Counted from the stretch's first letter, positions 29,428 to 38,519 are shown. The stretch is 41,553 nt of DNA from Otariodibacter sp. (GCF_029256985.1 NZ_JARIDQ010000086.1:1-41553), one strand, 5' to 3'. Notes: generated by a model from the letters alone, not told the origin. Numbers and translations: made by a program.

Positions 29428-30687
29428 CTAATTTAATAATCCGAATTGATAAACAATAAAGAAAATCGCAAATGCTGAAAGATAGATTACCCCCACAATA
29501 GATAACCAAAATAATCCGCCACGAACCTTATGTTCGCCTTTCAGCACAAGTGAGAAATTTAGCCATGCAAAGATAGGTGTAGACACAAAAGATACAATCA
29601 TGGCAAAACGTAATAAATTAGCCACATTTCCCATAAACATAGTAATGATTATAATCCCAATAATAGAGGCGATAGTCACCCAGATATTAAGTAACGTTTG
29701 TGAGCTATCAACTTTATTACGAAGTAAACGGAAAGCCTCCGCATTTGCTCGAGAATAACCATCAATGACAGTAATCGTTGTGCCAAACATACACATCAAA
29801 GCAATAAAAGCGATAAGTAATTTAGACCAATCACCAATTGCGAATGCATACATTTTGATTAATTGTGCAATATATTTAACGCCAGCTTGTTCAACAACCT
29901 CTCCAGAACCATATTGTACCAAAGCTCCCAATGCAAGAAAAACTAAGGCTAAAACAGTAGAACAGATATATCCAATATTGAAATCAAACACCCCATCTTG
30001 ATAAGAAATCTTTGTAAAACGCTTTTTTGCAGTAATCCACATTGAATTTATGACTGAAACTTCAATTGGTGCAGGCATCCATCCCATTAAAGCTACAATA
30101 AAAGCTAGCGAAGCCAAATTCCAAGGTGATGGTTCAATAAAATCAGGCGCATACTCCCTTGTTTTAAACAAGGCGACTACCACAGCAATAACAGTAGAAA
30201 TAGTTAATGCGCCCATAATCCATTTAGAAAACTTATCTAAGAAGCGATATTTCCCTAGTAATAACATCCCCCATGTAATAACAATCACCATGATACTTAA
30301 TGAAGTTATGCTTAATCCTATATCAGAAGGTAAAATAAAACTCAAAATAGCAGCAGTAACAATTCCTACTCCTGCAGTGCTTACTACTGCTGAAAATACA
30401 TTTAAAAGGAAGAAAACCCACAAATATAATTTTCCTTTTTCTTTATAGCCTTCTAATAACGTTTTTTTGGACGATAAAGTGTATTGTGCTCCAAAACGTA
30501 AAAAAGGATATTTAAAGATATTAACAAGAAGGATAATTATAGCTAATTGCCAACCATAAATTGCTCCTGCTTGAGTTGAAGCAATAAGATGTGAACCGCC
30601 AACAGCTGCTGATGCCATTAATATGCCGGGTCCCATAGCTGAATATTTTGTTTTCCAAGTTGATACAGGTTTATTTTGTTGCATCAT
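29428..30687 (-). CDS. NRAMP-related membrane transporter, paralogue 1
   Basis: A 419-residue protein with about 11 membrane helices. It begins MMQQNKPVSTWKTKYSAMGP and has GPGILMASAAVGGSHL in helix 1, aligning with the NRAMP GPG..(x)..DPGN region. The canonical DPGN is replaced by AVGGSHL, and the helix 6 MPH motif by GWMPAPIE (202-209). The usual transition-metal ligands are therefore missing, so substrate is unknown. A second copy of the same length, mostly identical, lies at 31539-32798. AAGGAAG is upstream, and IS1016-type remnant sequence starts within about 30 bases of the start codon. Confidence 0.8.
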   Translation of the reverse strand: MMQQNKPVSTWKTKYSAMGPGILMASAAVGGSHLIASTQAGAIYGWQLAIIILLVNIFKYPFLRFGAQYTLSSKKTLLEGYKEKGKLYLWVFFLLNVFSAVVSTAGVGIVTAAILSFILPSDIGLSITSLSIMVIVITWGMLLLGKYRFLDKFSKWIMGALTISTVIAVVVALFKTREYAPDFIEPSPWNLASLAFIVALMGWMPAPIEVSVINSMWITAKKRFTKISYQDGVFDFNIGYICSTVLALVFLALGALVQYGSGEVVEQAGVKYIAQLIKMYAFAIGDWSKLLIAFIALMCMFGTTITVIDGYSRANAEAFRLLRNKVDSSQTLLNIWVTIASIIGIIIITMFMGNVANLLRFAMIVSFVSTPIFAWLNFSLVLKGEHKVRGGLFWLSIVGVIYLSAFAIFFIVYQFGLLN

Positions 30688-30714
30688 AATAACTTCCTTA
30701 ATTTTCCTTTTTAT

Positions 30715-30900
30715 AGCTGGAAGTCATATTTCTATCTCTGCATTTCCTATGACAACAGTAAAGCCTTTACCTTGTCTTTTTAGAATACCAAAAATAGCGA
30801 ATTTTCCTGCTATTCCATGACTTCATTTGCCTTTTTCAGGTCTCCAAAATAACTTTCATCGAGTTCTACTTTTCATCAAAACTTCATCACATTCAATCAC
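30715..30900 (-). pseudogene. Decayed IS1016-type (IS1595 family) transposase fragment, copy A
   Basis: On the minus strand, VELDESYFGDLKKANEVM (30869 down to 30816) is followed, after a frameshift and stop, by GIAGKFAIFGILKRQGKGF (30816 to about 30760) and VVIGNAEIEI, stop, LPAIK. The DESYFG and G.AGK..FG.LKR.GK blocks are diagnostic of the IS1016/ISXO2-like DDE domain. The terminal part runs into the promoter of the first NRAMP-like gene. A homologous, more decayed copy lies at 31185-31430. Confidence 0.7.
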
Positions 30901-31184
30901 CAAATTAGTTTGAACTTTGCATATATCTACATCAGAACATGCTGTTACTTCTAACGCAGAAATCTAATGAGTTTTCTATGAAAATTTTTAATTACAATGA
31001 GTTATCTTTATTTTTCTAAACTAGCATATTGGCTAATCTATTTTAGTTTAATTGTATTATTAAACTATTTGAATAGTACAATAGTATACAAAAAGACTCA
31101 AGAGGTAATGGTGGATTTAATTAAATGAGATGAATCAAAAAGGCATGAGTTAAATGTGCTAAGAATCAATATTTGTATAACTGA

Positions 31185-31430
31185 GTTGTAGGCTTGATTA
31201 TTCCACTCCAAAAATTTTGGATTCTTTTAATATCATTTTATTTTTCATAAAAGCTTTTTTAGCTCCAACACAAGTAAAAAGCTTTCCTTATTTTTATAGA
31301 ATACTAGAATAGTGACTTTTCTTACTAATTTATGACACTATTTACCCTTTCTAATCTAAGTCTAGCAATAACTTTTATCGAACTATATTTCTTCTAAAAA
31401 TTTCATCAGGTTCAATCACTCAATAGTAGA
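31185..31430 (-). pseudogene. Decayed IS1016-type transposase fragment, copy B
   Basis: Aligns by eye with copy A on the nucleotide level; for example ATAACTTTTATCGAACTAT (31369-31387) against ATAACTTTCATCGAGTTCT in copy A, and TTTCATCAGGTTCAATCAC against a matching stretch. At the other end, minus-strand RIQNFWSGIIKP (about 31190-31230) recalls the GIENFW motif near the C-terminus of IS1016 transposases. Many stops and frameshifts. The interval 30901-31184 between the two copies holds no gene that I can see. Confidence 0.6.
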
Positions 31431-31445
31431 CAATAACCTGATGAA
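31402..31445 (-). terminator. Inverted repeat downstream of the second NRAMP-like gene
   Basis: TTCATCAGGTT (31402-31412) and AACCTGATGAA (31435-31445) pair perfectly over 11 bp with a 22-base loop. On the minus strand it is followed by ATTTTTAG, so it can act as a terminator for the gene at 31539. One arm is within IS1016-type copy B. Confidence 0.5.
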
Positions 31446-31538
31446 TTTTATAATAAAAAATATTGCTAGATTAGCTTATTAATATATTTGTGGCTAAACG
31501 ATCCGTTACTCCTAGCTCTCCTAGCACAAAAACATAAA

Positions 31539-32798
31539 TTAATTTAGTAATCCAAGCTGATAAATAATAAAGAAAATAGCAAAAGCAGAAAGATAAACTA
31601 GGCCAATAATCGATAACCAAAATAATCCACCACTTACCTTATGTTCACCTTTCAACACAAGCGAAAGATTTAACCATGCGAAAATAGGGGTTGAAACAAA
31701 AGAGGCAATCATTGCAAAACTCAATAAACTCGCCACATTTCCCATAAACATAGTCGTAATAATAATTCCCACAATAGAAGCAATAGTGATCCAAATATTT
31801 AATGAATGCTGTGAGCTATCTACTTTATTTCTAAGTAGCCGAAATGTCTCTGCATTTGCACGAGAATAGCCATCAACAGCCGTAATTGTAGTACCAAACA
31901 TGCACATAAACGCAATAAGGGCAATAAGCAATCTAGCCCAATCGCCAATTGCAAAAGCATACATTTTGATTAATTGAGCAATATATTTAACTCCTGCTTG
32001 CTCAACCACCTCACCAGAGCCATACTGCACCAATGCTCCTAATGCAAGAAAGACTAAAGCCAACACAGCAGAGCTAATATATCCAATATTAAAATCAAAC
32101 AATCCATCACGATATGCTATTTTAGTGAAACGTTTTTTCGCAATTACCCACATTGAATTAATTGCGGAAAACTCGATCGGTGCAGGCATCCATCCCATTA
32201 AAGCTACAATAAAAGCTAAAGAAGCTAAATTCCAAGGCGATGGTTCAATAAAATCAGGTATATATTCTCTTGTTTTAAACGCCGCAATAACAACGGCAAT
32301 CAAAGTAGAAATAGTTAAAGCTGTCATAATCCATTTAGAAAGCTTATCCAAAAAACGGTATTTGCCTAACAACAAAATCCCCCACGTAATAGCAATCACA
32401 ATAATACTCAATAAAGAAATCCCTAACCTTAGTTCTTGAGGTAAAATAAAGCTTAAAATAGCAGCAGTAACAATTCCTACACCAGCGACATTTACTACTG
32501 TTGCAAACACATTCAAAATAAAGAAGATCCAAAGATACAATCTTCCTTTTTCCTTATATCCTGCTAATAATGTTTTATTTGATGCTAAAGTATATTGTGC
32601 ACCAAAACGGAAAAAAGGATACTTAAAGAGGTTAGCGAGAATAATAATTATAGCTAGTTGCCATCCATAAATTGCCCCCGCTTGAGTAGAGGCAACAAGA
32701 TGTGAGCCACCAATTGCGGCTGATGCTAGCAAGATACCGGGGCCCATAGCTGAAATTTTTGACTTCCAATTTGATACGTATTCTATTTGTTGTGTCAT
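31539..32798 (-). CDS. NRAMP-related membrane transporter, paralogue 2
   Basis: A 419-residue paralogue of the protein at 29428-30687, aligning without gaps. It begins MTQQIEYVSNWKSKISAMGP and has the same AAIGGSHLVAST in place of DPGN and the same GWMPAPIE in helix 6. Differences are mostly conservative and scattered, so the copies have diverged for some time under selection. AGGAAG precedes the ATG. It is divergent from the nuclease gene; this intergenic region (32799-32945) probably holds its own promoter. Confidence 0.8.
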   Translation of the reverse strand: MTQQIEYVSNWKSKISAMGPGILLASAAIGGSHLVASTQAGAIYGWQLAIIIILANLFKYPFFRFGAQYTLASNKTLLAGYKEKGRLYLWIFFILNVFATVVNVAGVGIVTAAILSFILPQELRLGISLLSIIVIAITWGILLLGKYRFLDKLSKWIMTALTISTLIAVVIAAFKTREYIPDFIEPSPWNLASLAFIVALMGWMPAPIEFSAINSMWVIAKKRFTKIAYRDGLFDFNIGYISSAVLALVFLALGALVQYGSGEVVEQAGVKYIAQLIKMYAFAIGDWARLLIALIAFMCMFGTTITAVDGYSRANAETFRLLRNKVDSSQHSLNIWITIASIVGIIITTMFMGNVASLLSFAMIASFVSTPIFAWLNLSLVLKGEHKVSGGLFWLSIIGLVYLSAFAIFFIIYQLGLLN

Positions 32799-32945
32799 AA
32801 TAGCTTCCTAAAGTGCTTAAACTAAAATAGTTGATATAAACTTAGACGTTATGATTTTAATCACAAGATTTTTATAATAGCAATAGGTAAACTCACCATT
32901 TAACAAAATAAAATTCTATTTTTTAAGATACGACTGGTTTTTTAT

Positions 32946-33641
32946 ATGGATTTGATTCTAAAAAACATCAAAAATTTAACATTATTTTTTATTTTTATCT
33001 TTTTAAGTAGTCAATTATCTGCCAAACAACAAGGAATTCAGTGTAAAGTAGTTGGAGTCATTGATGGCGATACATTAATCTGTTTATATCAAAAATCAGA
33101 AATTAGAGTTCGCTTACTTTATATTGATGCACCTGAATACAAACAATCTTTTAGCAATAAGGCTAAACAAGTATTAGCAAAACTAGTCTTAAAAAAAGAA
33201 GTGAATGTTGTCAGTACTGGATATGATCAATACCATCGTCTATTAGGTGTGATTTATGATGAAAAACAAAGAAATATTAACTTAGCACTTGTTGAACAAG
33301 GAATGGCTTGGGCTTATTACAAAACCAAGCCGATATATCAACAAGCGGAACAACAAGCACGTCTAGCAAGAATTGGATTATGGCAAGATCCAAACCCGAT
33401 CAATCCAGCAGACTGGCGTAAGAACAAGCGGTCACATTCAAGTAAAAATTTGCAAAAAAATTCAACAAACAGACCGCTTACCAACTCAAATATTGATTGT
33501 TCCCATCAACTAAGTTGCAAAAAAATTGGGGATTATGGACTGGCAGTGCAATATTTCAAACAATGTGGATGGAAAGCTCTCGATGGGAATAACGATGGCA
33601 TTCCTTGCAACAAACTCTATCGTAAGGCACAAAATAAATGA
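32946..33641 (+). CDS. Secreted thermonuclease-like protein with C-terminal Excalibur domain
   Basis: A 231-residue protein with an N-terminal signal peptide (about 1-26, LFFIFIFLSSQLSA). The staphylococcal-nuclease domain (about 33-160) has VIDGDTL with D40 and D42, RVRLLYIDAPE with R56 and D61, and GMAWAYYK. The C-terminal region CSHQLSCKKIGDYGLAVQYF...DGNNDGIPCNKLY is an Excalibur Ca2+-binding domain. Exported nuclease of unknown role, perhaps DNA scavenging. The linker between domains is encoded by a pair of uptake-signal sequences. The stop overlaps the csdA-type start (ATGA). Confidence 0.88.
   Translation: MDLILKNIKNLTLFFIFIFLSSQLSAKQQGIQCKVVGVIDGDTLICLYQKSEIRVRLLYIDAPEYKQSFSNKAKQVLAKLVLKKEVNVVSTGYDQYHRLLGVIYDEKQRNINLALVEQGMAWAYYKTKPIYQQAEQQARLARIGLWQDPNPINPADWRKNKRSHSSKNLQKNSTNRPLTNSNIDCSHQLSCKKIGDYGLAVQYFKQCGWKALDGNNDGIPCNKLYRKAQNK
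33424..33479. other. Inverted pair of uptake-signal sequences in the nuclease linker
   Basis: ACAAGCGGT at 33424-33432 is followed by TCACATTCAAGTAAAAATT and TGCAAA, matching the extended Apl-type signal; an inverted ACCGCTT is at 33473-33479. Together they code for the low-complexity linker residues of the nuclease. A third partial core (ACAAGCGGA) is at 33342-33350. Confidence 0.75.
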
Positions 33642-34834
33642 TAAATTCAGACTTTCGCTCACATTTTCCTTTCTTTAAAAATGAATCAAACTGGGTCTAT
33701 TTAGACTCAGCAGCAACAACCCTCAAACCTCAAGTATTAATTGATGAGACAATAGCATTTTATCAATCCGCAGGCTCTGTACATCGCAGCCAATATGATT
33801 TAGCACAAACGGATGCCTATGAAATGGCTCGTGATCTTGTTGCCAAACGATTTAATGTAGAATCTAGAGATGCTGTAATTTGGACCAGTGGCACAACACA
33901 TTCCATTAATCTGGTCGCACAAGGATTATCTGATGAGATTCAAGCAGGTGATGAGATCATTGTTTCCATCGCAGAACATCACGCCAATTTTATTCCTTGG
34001 CAACAATTAGCTGAACGAAAAAAGGCAAAATTAATCGTATTACCTGTTGATGAAAATTATTGCATTGATGCCAATGTATTGAGTGAAGCTTTGTCTGCAA
34101 AAACAAAGATTGTTGCTTTTAATTTGGTTTCGAATGTAACAGGAGTCCGCCAACCTGTTGAACAATTAATCCCAATTATCCGAGCCAAAAGTTCTGCAAA
34201 AATTTTATTGGATATAGCTCAAGCAGTAAATTCAGAGCAAATTGATATTCAACAATTAGATGCAGATTTTTACACTTTCTCTGCACATAAAATGTATGGG
34301 CCAACAGGAGTTGGTGTGCTAATGGGGAAATTACAAAGTTTAGCTACGATCCGACCGCTATTCTTTGGAGGGAAAATGCTCACAGATATTACGGAGCAAA
34401 ACCTTACATTAGCTGACCTCCCATACCGATTAGAAGCAGGCACTCCTAATATTGCTGGTATTATTGGTTTTGGAAAAGTGTTGGCATGGTTGGATAAATG
34501 GAATTTCAATAGTTTGAATAAATCACTCTACCAATTAGCGGAAAAATTCCAAAATCAGCTACAACAATATACCAATATACAGATATTGAAACCCAGCAAT
34601 ATTACTCCAACAATAAGTTTTAATTTTAGTAATCATCATCATGCCGATATTGCAACAATACTAGCCGAACAAAAAATTGCTTTACGAACAGGAATGCATT
34701 GTGCAAAACCTTATCTGCGATATTTAGACAAAACGGGTACACTACGTATTTCTCTTGCTCATTATAATACAGAAGATGATATTAACCGCTTTTTCAATGC
34801 GTTAAATTTCGCATTACAGTTGTTACAAGATTAA
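33638..34834 (+). CDS. csdA: CsdA/SufS-type (class II) cysteine desulfurase
   Basis: A 398-residue PLP enzyme that takes sulfur from cysteine. It begins MINSDFRSHFPFFKNESNWV, then YLDSAATTLKP; H115 in AEHHANF stacks on PLP; K218 in SAHKMYGPTG is the PLP-binding lysine; C355 in RTGMHCAKPYL is the persulfide cysteine. CsdA is preferred over SufS because no suf genes are adjacent and a SufE/CsdE-type acceptor is elsewhere in the window (3208-3591). DGAQ in relatives is DIAQ here. Translationally coupled to the nuclease gene. Confidence 0.87.
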   Translation: MINSDFRSHFPFFKNESNWVYLDSAATTLKPQVLIDETIAFYQSAGSVHRSQYDLAQTDAYEMARDLVAKRFNVESRDAVIWTSGTTHSINLVAQGLSDEIQAGDEIIVSIAEHHANFIPWQQLAERKKAKLIVLPVDENYCIDANVLSEALSAKTKIVAFNLVSNVTGVRQPVEQLIPIIRAKSSAKILLDIAQAVNSEQIDIQQLDADFYTFSAHKMYGPTGVGVLMGKLQSLATIRPLFFGGKMLTDITEQNLTLADLPYRLEAGTPNIAGIIGFGKVLAWLDKWNFNSLNKSLYQLAEKFQNQLQQYTNIQILKPSNITPTISFNFSNHHHADIATILAEQKIALRTGMHCAKPYLRYLDKTGTLRISLAHYNTEDDINRFFNALNFALQLLQD

Positions 34835-34955
34835 TTCATTCAGATCAAAAAATAGTGAAATTATCTTAATTTCTGCTAGAACGAAAAAGTAGAATACTGT
34901 AACCTTTGGGGCGTTTTCAATTTATTTTAAAAATTTAATTATTTGGGGTGTTTGT

Positions 34956-35921
34956 ATGGTAAAAAAAATCGCTGTTTTAACAAGTGGTGGTGACGCACCA
35001 GGTATGAATGCTGCTATTCGTGGTGTAGTGAGAGCTGCTTTAAGTGAAGGATTGGAAGTCTATGGCATTAAAGATGGGTATTACGGTTTATACCACGATA
35101 ACTTAATCAAATTGGAACGCCGCTCAGTCTCTGACATAATCAATCGTGGAGGAACATTTCTTGGTTCTGCACGTTTTCCCGAATTTAAAGATCCTGAAGT
35201 TCGTAAAAAATCTATTGAAACATTAAGAAAATACGAAATCGATGGACTTGTTGTTATAGGTGGTGATGGATCTTATATGGGAGCTAAACTTCTCACAGAA
35301 GAACATGGTATTGCATGTATTGGCTTACCAGGAACTATCGATAATGATGTAGCAGGAACCGACTATACCATCGGATTCCAAACAGCCTTAGGCACTGCGC
35401 TTGAAGCTATTGACCGTTTAAGAGATACTTCAACATCTCACCAACGTATTTCTATTGTTGAAATTATGGGACGTCACTGTGGTGATTTAACCGTAAATGC
35501 AGCATTAGCTGGCGGATGTGAATATATCATTGTACCAGAAAAAGAATTCGATAAAGATGCATTAATGGTAAGCATCGAAGAAGGATTACAGAAAGGTAAA
35601 CGTCATGCGATTATAGCAATTACTGAAATGATCACTGATGTTCATGCTCTTGCAAGAGAAATCGAAAAACGTTTTGGCCATGAAACTCGTGCAACAGTGT
35701 TAGGTCATACACAACGTGGAGGTTCACCATGTGCATTCGACCGCATTCTTGCTTCACGTATGGGGGTTTATGCGGTTGAATTATTGATTAATGGTTACAA
35801 AGGCCGTTGTGTAGGTATTCAAAATGGAGATTTAGTTCATCATGATATTATTGAAGCAATCACAACCCTTCGTCGTCCATTCTGCCAAACATTATTCGAT
35901 ACATCTAGTAAGTTATTTTAA
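34956..35921 (+). CDS. pfkA: 6-phosphofructokinase
   Basis: A 321-residue ATP-dependent PfkA, the committed step of glycolysis. It begins [20 protein letters not shown], with [26 protein letters not shown] (catalytic region), MGRHCGDL and [14 protein letters not shown]. Family length and motifs are complete. GGGGTG lies about six bases upstream of the ATG. Its downstream terminator is split by an IS remnant. Confidence 0.97.
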   Translation: MVKKIAVLTSGGDAPGMNAAIRGVVRAALSEGLEVYGIKDGYYGLYHDNLIKLERRSVSDIINRGGTFLGSARFPEFKDPEVRKKSIETLRKYEIDGLVVIGGDGSYMGAKLLTEEHGIACIGLPGTIDNDVAGTDYTIGFQTALGTALEAIDRLRDTSTSHQRISIVEIMGRHCGDLTVNAALAGGCEYIIVPEKEFDKDALMVSIEEGLQKGKRHAIIAITEMITDVHALAREIEKRFGHETRATVLGHTQRGGSPCAFDRILASRMGVYAVELLINGYKGRCVGIQNGDLVHHDIIEAITTLRRPFCQTLFDTSSKLF

Positions 35922-35978
35922 TTAACGAATAAACAAAAAAGCTATCAAATATGAACTGCCCTCAAAATCTTGGATAGC

Positions 35979-36248
35979 TTAAGTTGATCTTAAGGACTGA
36001 ATTCTGTACTTCACAGAACTCAGTCCTTTAAATTTAAATTGAATACACTCATAATTGTAATAATAAATGTACTTACAAATTTACTTTTCCAGTGCTTCAA
36101 TAGTTTTAGGTTTTTCAATATAGATAGTCTCGCACTTCATTGTAGCGAAGAAACCTTCTATTAACGCATCATCTAGGCAGTTACCTTTTCTACTCATACT
36201 TTATCGTATTTTATACTTTTTAAACGTCTTTCTAAAAGGCCTCATTTG
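35979..36248 (-). pseudogene. IS3-family transposase orfB, 3' fragment
   Basis: Minus-strand frame from QMRPFRKTFKKYKIR through [36 protein letters not shown] and YIYYYNYECIQFKFKGLSS to KYRIQSLRST and a stop at 35979. This is the OrfB C-terminal third with the last catalytic glutamate (LIEGFF). It keeps one reading frame, broken by only two nonsense codons (after KYKIR and after ALEK), so decay is fairly recent. Confidence 0.85.
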
Positions 36249-36455
36249 AACTAGCGTTTATTGTGTTCACTTGCATAGCAGCGACGTTTTAAATAATTCA
36301 ATTGCGTCTATACCACCACTTTGGTATTGGTTTATCCATTTAGCTATGCGCTTGGATCTACATTACACTTCTTACCAGTGGCAATGCCAGTATGTCCTTA
36401 TCTATAATATGCTATAACTTTAATCTTAAAAGCTAGATCGTAACACATAAAAATA

Positions 36456-36484
36456 CCCCATAAATTATGGTCTAATTTATGGGG
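36456..36484 (-). terminator. Perfect hairpin in the IS end, likely accC terminator
   Basis: CCCCATAAATTA (36456-36467) and TAATTTATGGGG (36473-36484) form a perfect 12-bp stem with loop TGGTC. On the minus strand it is followed by TATTTTTAT. It lies 48 bases after the accC stop and inside the IS inverted-repeat end, so the IS appears to supply the accC transcription stop. Confidence 0.7.
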
Positions 36485-36531
36485 TGCAGTTCAATGATAG
36501 ACTTTTATTTTCCTCCATATAAACTCTATCG

Positions 36532-37875
36532 TCATTTAAGATCTAGCTTATGTTCTAAGTAATGGATATTCGTACCTCCTCTACGGAAATTTTTATCCCC
36601 TAAGATCTGTTCATGCAGTGGAATGTTAGTTTTTATTCCATCAATAATAGTCTCAGATAACGCATTTTCCATACGTCTAATTGCAATTTCACGATTCTCA
36701 CCATAAGTGATCAATTTCGCAATCATTGAATCATAATACGGTGGTACAGTGTAACCTGAGTAAATATGGGAATCCCAACGCACACCTAACCCACCAGGTA
36801 CATGCAATCGAGTGATTTTACCTGGAGAAGGTAAGAAACTTACTGGATCTTCTGCATTAATCCTACATTCTATCGCATGACCACGTACTTTAATATCTTC
36901 TTGTTTAATAGATAGTGGTAAACCTGCTGCAACACGTAGTTGTTCTTTTACTAAATCAACACCAGTGATCATTTCTGTAACAGGGTGTTCTACCTGGATA
37001 CGGGTATTCATTTCAATGAAATAAAATTCACCATTTTCATATAAGAACTCAAAAGTACCTGCACCTCTATACCCAATTTCAATACATGCTTTTGCACAAC
37101 GTTCACCAATAAATTTACGTAACTCTTCGGTAATACCTGGTGCTGGCGCTTCTTCAATTACTTTTTGATGACGACGTTGCATAGAACAATCACGCTCTGC
37201 AAGATATACCGCATTACCATGCGTATCTGCCATCACTTGAATTTCAATATGGCGAGGATTTTCAAGGTATTTTTCCATATAAACCATATCATTATTAAAT
37301 GCAGCTTTAGCTTCAGCTTTAGTCATTGCAATAGATTCTTCCAGATCCGATTCTTTGTGAACCACTCGCATACCACGACCACCGCCACCACCCGATGCTT
37401 TGATAATAACAGGGTAACCAATATTATTTGCAATTTCTTTATTTTTTTCAGAATCACTGCCTACTGGTCCATCAGAACCCGGTACACAAGGTACGCCCGC
37501 TTTTTTCATTGCATTTATTGCAGAAACTTTATCTCCCATTAAACGAATGACATCGGCAGTTGGTCCGATAAATGTAAAGCCTGACATTTCTACTTGTTCT
37601 GCAAAATTCGCATTTTCTGAAAGAAAGCCATATCCCGGATGGATAGCATCCGCATCGGTGACTTCCGCTGCTGCAATGATGGCAGGAATATTTAAATAAC
37701 TTTTTGTAGAAGGTGCTGGACCAATACAAATAGTTTCATCGGCAAGCAATACATGTTTTAACTCACGATCTGCTGTTGAATGAACTGCTACTGTCGTGAT
37801 ACCAAGCTCTTTACAAGCACGTAAAATACGCAATGCAATTTCACCGCGATTTGCAATGACAACTTTTTTTAACAT
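36532..37875 (-). CDS. accC: Biotin carboxylase subunit of acetyl-CoA carboxylase
   Basis: A 447-residue ATP-grasp enzyme that carboxylates biotin on AccB using bicarbonate. It begins [20 protein letters not shown], has [16 protein letters not shown], the glycine-rich ATP loop [12 protein letters not shown], and [11 protein letters not shown] and [13 protein letters not shown]. Complete family length. Downstream of accB in the same operon. Confidence 0.98.
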   Translation of the reverse strand: MLKKVVIANRGEIALRILRACKELGITTVAVHSTADRELKHVLLADETICIGPAPSTKSYLNIPAIIAAAEVTDADAIHPGYGFLSENANFAEQVEMSGFTFIGPTADVIRLMGDKVSAINAMKKAGVPCVPGSDGPVGSDSEKNKEIANNIGYPVIIKASGGGGGRGMRVVHKESDLEESIAMTKAEAKAAFNNDMVYMEKYLENPRHIEIQVMADTHGNAVYLAERDCSMQRRHQKVIEEAPAPGITEELRKFIGERCAKACIEIGYRGAGTFEFLYENGEFYFIEMNTRIQVEHPVTEMITGVDLVKEQLRVAAGLPLSIKQEDIKVRGHAIECRINAEDPVSFLPSPGKITRLHVPGGLGVRWDSHIYSGYTVPPYYDSMIAKLITYGENREIAIRRMENALSETIIDGIKTNIPLHEQILGDKNFRRGGTNIHYLEHKLDLK

Positions 37876-37950
37876 TAATGTCTGTCCTTAATTGATCAAG
37901 CGGTCACTTCGTTCTTATTATTTACTAAAAGACCACATGAAAGAAATAAA

Positions 37951-38424
37951 TTATTCAATAATGAAAAGTTTTTGGTCAAATTCAACCGCTTCACCATCTT
38001 GCACTAAAATCGCTTTAATTACACCTGCTTTATCAGATTCAATACGATTCATCATTTTCATCGCTTCAACAATACACAATGTATCACCTACACTTACGCT
38101 TTGTCCTACTTCCACAAATGCTGAAGCATCTGGGCTAGGGCTACGATAAAATGTACCTACCATTGGCGATAAAACCGTATGTCCACTTATCTCAACTGAT
38201 TTACTATCATCTTGTTGAGTGGTGGTATCAATAGAAGTCATCTGGTCAGAAGCTGGTAAAGCAACAGGTTGAGTGACTTGAGGAACTGGAATATATTGTG
38301 TAGCAGAAGAAACCGGGACTGAACGACTAATTCGTACTGTACCTTCTTCTTCTGAAACTTCTAACTCAGTAATACCTGACTCTTCCACAAGCTCAATAAG
38401 TTTTTTGATTTTTCGAATATCCAT
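37951..38424 (-). CDS. accB: Biotin carboxyl carrier protein of acetyl-CoA carboxylase
   Basis: A 157-residue protein. The N-terminal [20 protein letters not shown] is the conserved BCCP start, followed by a Pro/Ala/Thr linker (about 35-75) and the biotinyl domain with K123 in VEAMKMMN as the biotinylated lysine. I start at 38424; 14 more residues upstream are in frame but do not look like BCCP. It lies upstream of accC, with a spacer of 75 bases. Confidence 0.97.
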   Translation of the reverse strand: MDIRKIKKLIELVEESGITELEVSEEEGTVRISRSVPVSSATQYIPVPQVTQPVALPASDQMTSIDTTTQQDDSKSVEISGHTVLSPMVGTFYRSPSPDASAFVEVGQSVSVGDTLCIVEAMKMMNRIESDKAGVIKAILVQDGEAVEFDQKLFIIE

Positions 38425-38519
38425 AATGAGATCCGTTTGAAAGTTAAAATAATAAATATCCCACATAAAACATCAGGGATAAAACTGTGCGTAAGGTTAC
38501 CTGAATTTCAATGAAAATG

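Larger units (their letters stand above)
35952..36493 (-). mobile_element. Internally deleted IS3-family (IS150-like) insertion sequence
   Basis: The ends are inverted: TGAACTGCCCTC at 35952 and, on the minus strand from 36493, TGAACTGCACCC. Minus-strand orfA start MCYDLAFKIKVIAYYR (from 36448) and RIAKWINQYQSGGIDAIE form a helix-turn-helix part. It then jumps to the orfB C-terminus. At 542 bp the element is less than half the usual 1.2-1.4 kb. Flanks are ATA and ATG, compatible with a 3-bp target duplication with one change. Confidence 0.85.
35935..36510 (+). terminator. pfkA terminator split by an IS element
   Basis: The left half AAAAAAGCTATCAAATA (35935-35951) and the right half ATGATAGACTTTTATTTT (36494-36511) flank the IS remnant 35952-36493. 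Joined, with one copy of the near-duplicate ATA/ATG target site, they give a CTATC-AAAT-GATAG stem-loop with flanking A- and T-runs, that is, a terminator. Left-hand GCTATC can instead pair with GATAGC at 35973-35978 inside the IS. Confidence 0.7.

Noticed and set aside
29765-30448. Two open frames antisense to the first NRAMP-like gene (and a similar one at 32125-32439)
   Set aside because: They are the reverse complement of conserved helix codons, which explains why both paralogues show them.
31495-31525. Direct repeat CTCCTAG near the second transporter's 3' end
   Set aside because: Two 7-base copies only, next to IS debris; chance is a sufficient explanation.
37165-37542. 125-codon frame antisense to accC, rich in His/Ile/Phe
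   Set aside because: Reverse complement of accC; translation is low complexity with no family resemblance.
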